A program made the position numbers and the translations under genes. From Anthostomella pinea (Eukaryota > Ascomycota > Sordariomycetes > Xylariales > Xylariaceae), in the NCBI GenBank assembly GCA_963556695.1, contig CAUWAG010000003.1:8494001-8558000 (forward strand): 64,000 nucleotides of DNA, given 5' to 3'. This document shows, in pieces, positions 56,490 to 64,000 of this stretch (positions are counted from its first letter, which is position 1; each line of letters opens with the position of its first letter). The notes below the pieces were generated by a model that was not told the origin of the DNA, did not search any database, and saw nothing but the letters and a program-made list of their open reading frames with translations.

Positions 56490-56707
56490 TACAATCACCC
56501 CCCATAAGTCTTCGTCCGGCACGTCTCTATTCATTTTTGGGTATCAATGCTATATTCATTTTAATAGGATAAGCACTGTGGAATAAGCAGCTTCGGTTTT
56601 AAAAGCCATCTTGAATGCTTATTCCAAAGTGCTGATTCCATTTATAAAGAATACACTTCTTGTTTGCTAGACGACGGGTGTGCGGAAACTTTTGGAGGCT
56701 CAGTGTA
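56490..56707. mobile_element. Foldback MITE, copy 9 (218 bp), between convergent genes
   Basis: Left end TACAATCACCCCCCATAAGT and right end ACTTTTGGAGGCTCAGTGTA, TA-bounded. The core TGGAATAAGCAGCTTCGG / AATGCTTATTCCAAAGTGCT is among the clearest. It fills much of the short gap between the stops of REV7 and PI31. Confidence 0.88.
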
Positions 56708-56914
56708 TCAATCATCATCCGGTCATTGGCAGTACAAGTCTTCGCGTGGGAGCATACATTCATTATTGTTACTTTTGTTATTTTACAAGAGTGCTATAAT
56801 TGCGTCGTGAGTCGTTTCCTTCAAATACGGCAGATGAAGACATCTTCTGTCTCCTCCCAACGAATCATGCTGATAGCTTACACCAGGAGCAACATGTGTA
56901 GACCTGACCGACCT

Positions 56915-58110
56915 TCAGATGATGTCACCACCACCGAAACCGCCAAATCCCCCAAAGCCACCACCACCAGCGCCACCTCCACCGCCAGGTCTCTGGCCAC
57001 CTAGTCTAGGCATGCCACCCGGTCCTATGGGATCCCATCGAGCACCCGGTGGTGCCTGTGGGTCGTATTCACCTCCTTGTCCGCCTTGCCCACCGAAAAG
57101 GGGGTCGTCAAAAGTAGGGTGCATTCCTTGGCCCCCGCCTGGCCTTGGCAGCCCTCCTCCGTAAGGGCCGAACGAGGGACGTAGAGGGTCATGTTGTCCC
57201 AGTCCAGGCGGGTTCAGATCGTCCGCTCCGATATTCCCAAAGGACGAGAGACCACCCCTTGGATAGCCTCGTAGCGGACGGTGAATATCATAAGGGTCTT
57301 CGAAGCCCGGCGGTGGGAAGTCACCGGCCGGAACGGGGTTTCGAGGTGGTGGGTTTAGGGGATCGTGGAAGGGCGACGGTTGTGCAGGCCGGGGAAGAAG
57401 GTCTGGCATGACTGGCTGTCTCGGTGGTCTGCGACCTGCTTCGTTGGCATCTTCGCGAGCTGCTCTGTCATCGGCAGACTCCTCGTATCCTTCCTTTTGC
57501 AGTGCGGGCATCAGTTTCTGAATGATGTTGACCTTGATCAGGCTAACGAGATCAGCGACGCGACTCTGGGAGATGAAGACATTTTGGAACTTCTGCGGCA
57601 GGTCGGATCGGTCTTCCGTTCCTCCTCTCATAGTTATCCGGATAGGGAGAGCTGCGTTAGAGACATAGTCCTTGATGACTACTTCGGCACGAGCAATACG
57701 CTCATCCTTGACAGCCAGTCCGCGGATCTCGGCCTTGCCTCCCATGCGGTCGATCTTGATGACGAACCGAAGGGCGGATTGCTGGTGAGCGTACACGAAC
57801 GCATAAGTGTTGAAGGAAGCATTCCAGTTGGATGGCAAACGAGGAGCTGATGCGTGGCATCCTGCTTCTACACGGTAGACGTTAGCAATACACAGGAAGA
57901 AATATACTTGGGTGGCTACGGACCATCTGGTTTGTCTTCGTCAAAGCCCAAGAGACGGAAGCCAAGTGATATCATGCAGGCATGTGTGAATAGAGCCAGA
58001 GCTTCATGTGAACTGCTTAGATCTGAGGTGGCGTCGCCTGGTGGATGCGTGGACAAGGCGTCTGCCATCGACTGTAGCACAGCCGAAGAGCTTAGCGGAT
58101 TCGTCGCCAT
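56915..58110 (-). CDS. Proteasome regulator PI31 (PSMF1-like)
   Basis: Two exons, 58110-57924 and 57867-56915, encode 379 aa. PI31 binds the 20S proteasome and modulates its activity and assembly. The N-terminal FP domain covers about residues 1-165: DALSTHPPGDATSDLSSSHE, FTHACMISLGFRLLGFDED, LPSNWNASFNTYAFVYAHQQS, then ADLVSLIKVNIIQKLMPAL. The rest is Pro/Gly-rich (PPPGFEDPYDIHRPLRG, repeated GGQGG, GGFGGFGGF), as usual for the disordered proteasome-binding tail; the protein ends GGGDII. The donor is GTCCGT, rarer than GTAAGT, but the GCTAAC branch site and TAG acceptor are good, and the join gives the expected conserved sequence. Convergent with REV7. Confidence 0.9.
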
Positions 58111-59198
58111 GGCCGTAGTGTGGGTGCTGTGCTTAGTTGTAGCCGTGGTTGTCGAGAAAGCTAGGATCTGTATTAGAGCGCGGTTCTGTTGTTGGTTGAT
58201 GAGGCTCGATGTAGATGAAGTGAAGTAAGGAAGGGCAAACCAGAAGTAGGTATGGGCTCTGGGACTTATGTCATTGTTCTGTGGCCTGTTACGGTAAGCT
58301 CCAGCTGTCACCTAGATGCGAAACCTAAACGATGGCGTAGACCACAACGTGCAACATGCGGGGATGCGGGGTAGCTTTATCTTATCGCAGCTTTGCACAC
58401 TAATGCTTCACAAGCTGCTTAAGTGCATATATATACTTTCATAACGACCAGTGGCGTTAAGGTTGAGGGCGAAGGTTAATAGGTTCAGCCATAAGCCACC
58501 AAAAAGAATCGTTAATCTGCTCAAGGTTGCCGCAGAGCCTGAGTATATTCCAGGATTGATACCATTGGTCAATTTGCTGGGTTGGGACCATGCAGCTGGA
58601 ACAGACGTCGCGCAGGTGGCGCTCCCCCCTTATTTACCTCCTATTTCAGCAAGCGGCTTGACTTGGTCTACATATGACAGTGTGAAGGAACGTACCTAAG
58701 CTACCTAGGTACGTAAGTAGCTTCACCGAGGAAGTGGCATAAATGTAGTCTGAACCATGCGCTGAATTGGACTAAAATTCTCTTCCCAAACTCGACGCCA
58801 TGGCGCCACCTCCAGATTTGTTGAACAGGTGTCCTTGTCATGTGCCGGACTCCCATAATCTTTTCTCGCCGGACGCCTTTTATCAGCCTTCTCTGGTCTT
58901 CATCTCTACGTCCATCTTGACACCCACAGCGTGTTCTCGCCCGAGTCTCGCTCCGCCTGGTCATTCCAGTCTGATACCTACTGTCCGCCTGAAACTACTC
59001 TCATAAGGGCCACGAAAAGCTAGGTACAGTGATCCCTTTGAAGTCTCCGTCGGTTCACACATATTCGTGTCGCTAGCCATCACGTCGTATGAGTTAAGAC
59101 TGACTGGGAGTCGTTCTACAGTCTTGCTACACTTCGAGGTGGAAATCAGACGTGCCAATATCTGAAGAATAGAGGTGTGATCTGACAGAAGGACAAAA
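58111..59198. other. Intergenic stretch with a single MITE-end remnant
   Basis: No supported gene. At about 59025-59055 a sequence reading TACAGTGATCCCTTTGAAGT followed by CTCCGTC matches one end of the MITE family, but no second end is found within 250 bp on either side. Confidence 0.4.
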
Positions 59199-59970
59199 AT
59201 GTCCACTGCAACATATTCCGGCTGGGGCAGGGTCGAGCCGTCCATCAGAAGAGAGCCTGTCTGGGTGTGGAAGATTCTCTCCATTGCTGAAGCTGTCTCG
59301 GATCATCAAGAAGCCTCTCCCTTCTTCAACATATTCCCCGCTGAAGTGCGCTGCATGATATACAAGTATTGCGCGTGGAATCATATCTGTGAGCAAACCC
59401 CATCCTGGTTGTTATTCCATTCTTCTTGTCTTGCTCCAGTCCCACCTTCGTCAAATCCGCAGATAGGCAACTACATGACGACGATGCTCGTATGCCTTGA
59501 CTTCGCTTCCATTTCCAGACATATCGTATGTCTCTTGCAGAACTGCATAACTGACCCTGGCTATTGCAGTCCATACGAGCGTACCGGCCACTGCTCCCTG
59601 CTCAGACAGCAGAAAGTTAATGGAAGAGTATGACGTTGGACCACCAGCTCTACTGTTCTCATGCAAGCGACTAGCCAAAGAAGCAACAGCGCTTGTTTGC
59701 AATTCTGCTCAAGGGCTTGCCAAATTGCACTGCCGTTTCTATATGGATCGTCTGACAGCCCGCACGGTCAGGACTATCGTTGTCTACACCATGGGCACCT
59801 TCGATCGATCGACAATCCAACACCTGGAGGTAGATTACGTACCGGGGTCCCAAGAGTGCATATTCGACTTTCTGGGCTTATTCCGGTTACCGAAGCTTGA
59901 GACAATACGCCTCTCCGCGTCTCTGTCGACGTATTGTCTCATGAAATTGGGGCGCATTTTCCTTGGGTAA
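59199..59970 (+). CDS. 2EXR/F-box-like fungal protein, probably truncated
   Basis: Exons 59199-59388 and 59570-59970 encode 196 aa; the intron runs from GTGAGC to a CTGAC branch site and TTGCAG. The segment FFNIFPAEVRCMIYKYCAW (about residues 44-62) is the F-box/2EXR-type entry motif common in large fungal families, and ALLFSCKRLAKEATALV after the intron is the matching second motif (usually LLLVCRQIHAEA-like). The protein stops at LMKLGRIFLG because of an extra T in the first copy of a local duplication. The second copy, at about 60041 onward, continues the protein-like sequence (RISLGGDLLFVVEEDGTF .. LPKLHTVEYKG) in another frame. The native protein was probably longer. The function is unknown. 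Confidence 0.5.
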
Positions 59971-60132
59971 AGACTTGTTCCACGAGGCCGAGGAGCAGGG
60001 GACCTACAATAACTGATAAAAAGTTTTGGTCCGCTTACCTAGGGCGCATTTCCTTGGGTGGAGACTTGCTCTTCGTGGTCGAGGAGGATGGGACTTTTAA
60101 GATCGATGAAAAGTTTTGGTCCCGTAAACGGT
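59949..60132. repeat. Imperfect tandem duplication of about 90 bp
   Basis: Two copies, each starting GGGCGCATTT(T)CCTTGGGT and ending AAAAGTTTTGGTCC plus a few bases, lie head to tail at the 3' end of the 2EXR-like gene. The first copy has four T where the second has three, which moves the reading frame and brings in the stop. The copies have diverged at many positions, so the duplication is not very recent. Confidence 0.75.
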
Positions 60133-60913
60133 TACCCATGCGCGGACTGCCGAAATTGCACACTGTCGAGTACAAAGGTCAGGTACACTGTCGAGTAAAG
60201 AGCTGAGGGAGGATTTGCAATCTCTATAGATTACAACTTAATGTGATGATGTGTCCAGCTGAAGAGATTCATGTCAGTATACTTGTTTTCTTTGAAATAG
60301 GTGCAGTGATCGACATGTGGAAAGGGCGTTGGCAGTCTCAGAGGACCAAGGCTGGGCCAAGATGCGAGGCACACCCTTGAAGGTGCACATGTTCCTGCCA
60401 ACAGGCTCCACGTTCATTGTTTGGAGTTGCACTCGCCGCACGTCTCTGAATAATCACGTACAATGTAAGGTGCACAGGACCTCATTTCTGGTGCATATAC
60501 CTCTCGTCTCAATGACACAGCTCATATGGCTCGTGACTTGTAGAACACCACTACCCCTATTTGGGTCGAGACCTCAGGCATCCCCTCCCAACCAAGTCTA
60601 CATGATGTCCACTGACAAAGGGATCGTCAATTGCAGTGTTACTAAGGTAACGAGCCGGTGCAGCAATCGCTGATGTCCTGCTGAGGCTGTTGTGAGCCGG
60701 GTGCCTGGCACTTGCCTTGCTGCCAGTCTGAGGGTCACCAGCAACCCACGGCGCTCCGCAACTACAAAAAAACATCTGCACCTGAGCAACCACCTGCTTG
60801 GAGCATCCGCCTAATTGCCAACACCAAAATGTCAGATCTTTCATTCGAATGAGCTGTACCGAGTACTACCGTTGGATTGCTCGGCGGTGGTCGCAATTGT
60901 AACCAACACCACC
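59971..60913. other. Region of gene remnants and intergenic DNA
   Basis: The first 240 bases carry the out-of-frame tail of the 2EXR-like gene. The rest shows no supported gene. Confidence 0.4.
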
Positions 60914-62048
60914 ATGGCGGGCCCCAATTTCACCTTTAAGGAGGAGCGCGACCTACTGCTATCTCGTGAGCGTGCATCGATCCAAATTGAAACATACCTG
61001 CTAACAACTCTACAGTGATCACAGTCAACAATGTTGATATCAGGGCGCTGCGTTTGGAAAAGATCAGCGAGTGTCTCCAAAGGCATGGACATCCTGCTCG
61101 CTCTGTAGCTGAGTACGAGTAAGTAGCAGGTGAAGGCATCATCGCTTGAAGCTGTTCATTGTTCCTTGATTTCCCAGATCGAAATGATGGCCAGACTATT
61201 GGTTATGGCATTTCTTTCATGGGCTAATCCATCCATGCAGGACCTATCTTGACCAGGAACTTGGCCCAAGCGATGGACGACGGACTGTCAAATCCAACAA
61301 AGGCACCAACGCCACATCAACTCCTCAGAAAGCCGTTCCGACTGGTCAGAAAGCCGTTGCGACTGCTCAAAAAGCTGTTGCGGCTCCTCAGAAAGCCAGC
61401 TTAACTCGTCGTAGAGCCATTACGACTCCTCAGAAGACTGTGAAGTTCGAGGTAGATAAAGACAAGACGGCCTCCACGACGCAGCCTACCAACCCTTCCA
61501 CCAGCCCTTCGTCCACCTTGCCAACCACCCCTCGAAACCATCAGCGGCCGGCTTCCAAGAGCCTTTCCCTTCCACAGAGGAAGAACACTTTTCGTACACC
61601 TATGAAGGAGGCAGGAGCGACTGCAACGCCGTCTGCCCTTACCACGGGACGCCAAAGAGGATGGCAAATGTCTCCCAACGATGACACACCCACACGGCCT
61701 CCTGCCAAGAAGTACAAGGTTCTCCCTTTCCTGGTCAAAAATAAGTCGGGTCAGTGGGTTAACCCACGAGAGATTCTACCTGACAAGATCTTACACGGCG
61801 GTGGTGTCTGTCCCGAGCCCTCGTTTGAGAACACGCCCACCCGTTCCACTCCGCAGACCCAGGCATCTGTCTCAGCAGCCACGAGATCACCGTCTCCGCC
61901 GTCAAGGGACGACTGGGTCTTCACCAGCTATGACGATTGCTACACCTATCCGCAGTCACCGGAGTCGCCGCCGTTGCGTCGCAAGGTACCTGAGCCCGAG
62001 CTCAAAAAGGGCACTGATTCGAACAACGGAGGTGACAAGCCGAAATGA
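60914..62048 (+). CDS. Unrecognised protein with QKA tandem repeats, three exons
   Basis: Exons 60914-60965, 61016-61118 and 61241-62048 join in phase to give 320 aa. Introns begin GTGAGC and GTAAGT, with branch sites GCTAAC and GCTAAT. The N-terminal 60 residues form a small helical unit (FTFKEERDLLLSLITVNN .. LRLEKISECLQRHGHPARSV). This is followed by a run of four or five units of PQKAV/GQKAV/AQKAV/PQKAS type (about residues 79-105), then a Ser/Thr/Pro/Lys-rich disordered region with YKVLPFLVKNKSGQWVNP near the middle. High Lys/Ser/Pro content and no signal peptide suggest a nuclear or chromatin-linked protein; that is inference. No family is recognised. Confidence 0.62.
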
Positions 62049-63414
62049 TCCTCACCCCAATCTCTTATGGAAGTAGGTAGTCATTCCATCCCTGCCGTCG
62101 ACGAAAAGTGCGAGGGATCTCGTGCCCCCATGGACACGATGCTCATATTGTCTTCATAGTTTCTGTCCTTCTTCACGTACAAACGACAAAAGTCATGATC
62201 TGGAGCCACCAGCAGTCGGACTGTGACAACTACCATCGACGGAGAGTTCAAGATGCTGGATGCGGGTAGTATGCATGTCAACGGATGGATCCAGATTGAC
62301 AAATATCTGTCAGGACTGTGGTTAGCATAGGATTCACAATGTCAAGAAACCAGGCCTGCTAAATTGTCATCTCGTGAGCTTGCAGTGGACGTGTATTCAT
62401 GAAATATTTCGTCCTCCAGTGAAAAGATCTTGGCCCAATGCCGACATCACAGGCGGGGAATTGGGTGCTGCTGCCATCGTGGGGCGGGGCTGGTTTCCAA
62501 TGGGCACCAAAGGGTACCTAATATATGTTAAAACAAGAGCAAATTTTCCATCAATCGTGCATGTAGTACACCCATTATAGTTGCTGCGGGACAGCCTGAG
62601 GGATTCAAACCCCCGCTACACGACAGCTCACTTGACCGACAAACACCCTTCTCTAGGAACTCAGTTCTTCTTGTTGCAATCACACTTCTCAGAGGTCGGC
62701 CGTTGAAGTCTAGGATATTTCCTCCTTTGATTTTTTTTGTCTAGGCTTATTTCCGTTCCGTTTTTCCATGCTTCACTTATATAGTGTGCGATTACACCTA
62801 ATAATATATAGAGCGTTGATAAGAAAGGCGAAGGGCATTTCTCTCGAAGTAAGCTTGACGGCTATATCACTCCCCGAGCTCCATAGAGTCAAATAGTTCG
62901 GCCTTGCGATCTAATCCAACTTCACCATACAGGCGAACTATCGGCAACATCACGAGAGGGGCACTGACTGGGGCGGGGACACATGGGAAAATCGATCGGG
63001 CTGGGATCTTGCCCCGTGGTATGTCGACCACTTACGATCCCGGGACTCCTATGCATCATCCGTCCGCGCCATCTCCATTATCTCCGTCACAAGCTGAACA
63101 CGGACAGGACTCGCCCTATACTAGGTCGTACGATACCCAAGCATTGCATCCAGATTCTCGTGGCGCTCGGTGCTCCATTCGCCATCCTCGGCCCGTCATT
63201 CCGCGTAGCAGAGTGTTTAATGTAGGTATGTTATGTTGACACCATGCCACAAACACAGGCTATGTACAGGTCAACGGTCAAGATTGATGGGGTCATTAAA
63301 GGATTTTAGCAACAGAACTAATGGAACAGTTTTCACCCTAATTTGAAAAATCGCGGTAAGAGGTCTCTACGAATGAGACAATGAATGGATAAAGGAGTGA
63401 TTATTAATGGATTA
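62049..63414. other. Intergenic stretch
   Basis: No supported gene. A sequence at 62590-62645 resembles the T arm and part of the D arm of a tRNA on the minus strand, but the cloverleaf cannot be completed. Confidence 0.4.
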
Positions 63415-64000
63415 TTAATGGTTAGAGCGCCGACAACATTGTCCGATTACGCTTACAACTTGGGAGAACAGGCTAGGTACCGCACCGCAAGGAGTTACTT
63501 CTGTCATACTGAATGCTTTCGACGGCGCTGGCCCGAGACCTTCAGAGCGAAGCTCGGGACCTTCACCCTCCATCTGTACCGTGTCAAACATCTCGACAGC
63601 GATGCGAGCTCGGTAACCCTGGTCGCGCAAGCCTTCCGCGGCAATGCAACCCACCATGTCCAGCCGGACATAGTCGGGGTTGAAATAGGAGCTCATTGGC
63701 CCCAACAAGTCCACATCCTCGTTGCCCAACTCAAGCTCCTGGATGCGACGGAACATCTCCCATATAAACGCCGTGGCCCGCAGTCCGCAGTCCGCACGAG
63801 AAGCTGTCTCTTTGCCGGGGGACCCGTATCTTTTGCTGCGTTGCGGCTGAGATGTCGATGCCGCCAGTGTCCAAGATGATGAACAAACGCTCTCGCACGA
63901 AGGCAGTAAGCTCTTTAGACTTCTGCGGGTCGACTATGGCGAGGTCGACAAGGGTGTCGTACTCACCAGACGGCTGAGAAGGCGCGAGGCGGAGGTAGAT
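63415..64000 (-). pseudogene. Ulp1-like cysteine protease, partial, broken by a 7-bp duplication
   Basis: Runs off the right edge, so only the C-terminal part is present. Reading inward from the edge, the frame gives LVDLAIVDPQKSKELTAFV and VPRQRDSFSCGLR. Gln before an SCG motif fits the oxyanion Gln and nucleophile Cys of C48 (Ulp1/SENP) peptidases, and the Asp of VDPQ may be the catalytic Asp. Right after this, the 7-bp word CAGTCCG (plus strand) stands twice in tandem at 63781-63794. With one copy the sequence would continue as RATAFIWEMFRRIQELELGN; with two it shifts frame and the downstream part (to 63415) is read from another frame. The His-containing first part lies outside the window. 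Ulp1-like domains occur in deSUMOylating enzymes and also in fungal transposable elements, so the origin is open. Confidence 0.5.

Noticed and set aside
59025..59055. Possible tenth MITE copy
   Set aside because: Only one end is recognisable; no matching inverted end lies within 250 bp, so it is mentioned as a remnant only.
62590..62645. tRNA-like T arm and D-arm words on the minus strand
   Set aside because: No acceptor stem or anticodon arm can be completed, and there is no clear terminator. At best a tRNA fragment.
1..64000. CRISPR arrays, phage-type or bacterial defence islands
   Set aside because: The DNA is fungal nuclear sequence; no regularly spaced repeats or bacterial-type operons are present.

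Overview
The window is nuclear DNA of a filamentous ascomycete (Pezizomycotina). The evidence is many short GT-AG introns (about 40 to 160 nt) with CTRAY-type branch sites, dense intergenic spacing, conserved fungal housekeeping proteins, a tRNA-Tyr with an intron of fungal type, and one AT-rich block that looks like repeat-induced point mutation (RIP). The sequence alone does not fix the species.

Layout, left to right. 1-15 kb: a tRNA-Tyr, a low-complexity MCC-start protein, an unrecognised gene with a zinc-finger-like scrap behind it, a damaged dynamin-like GTPase, a secreted four-exon protein resembling DUF4360, a six-exon O-methyltransferase, a tRNA-like locus, and repeat-rich non-coding DNA. 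15-27 kb: a calcineurin-like metallophosphoesterase, a kinase fragment, the chaperonin subunit CCT1/TCP1-alpha, a LYC1-type acetyltransferase, and a five-exon RBR (RNF216-like) ubiquitin ligase whose third intron carries a MITE. 27-38 kb: a shortened Dcc1-like gene divergent from a very large RhoGEF-type protein, then an M43 secreted metalloprotease convergent with a small cysteine-rich secreted protein. 38-50 kb: a coiled-coil gene broken by one frameshift, a 4.5 kb AT-rich block with solo LTRs, a small hypothetical gene, and a repeat-built acidic protein. 51-58 kb: a housekeeping cluster with importin Kap114/IPO9, REV7 (HORMA) and the proteasome regulator PI31. 59-64 kb: a 2EXR/F-box-like gene with a broken tandem duplication, a gene with QKA repeats, and a Ulp1-like protease broken by a 7-bp duplication at the right edge.

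A family of short foldback MITEs (nine copies of about 180-225 bp, TA target duplications, inverted ends reading CACTGA..CCCTCATAAGTCTCCG) is scattered through the window. One copy lies in an intron and two abut gene fragments. Many accessory genes show small lesions: in-frame internal losses, 1-nt frameshifts and a 7-bp duplication. The core genes (CCT1, Kap114, REV7, PI31, LYC1, RBR, RhoGEF) are intact once introns are removed.

I found no operon-like or defence-island system. The most unusual signals are the MITE family and its relation to genes, the GC-normal solo LTRs inside the RIP-like block, and the repeated pattern of partly deleted or frameshifted accessory genes.
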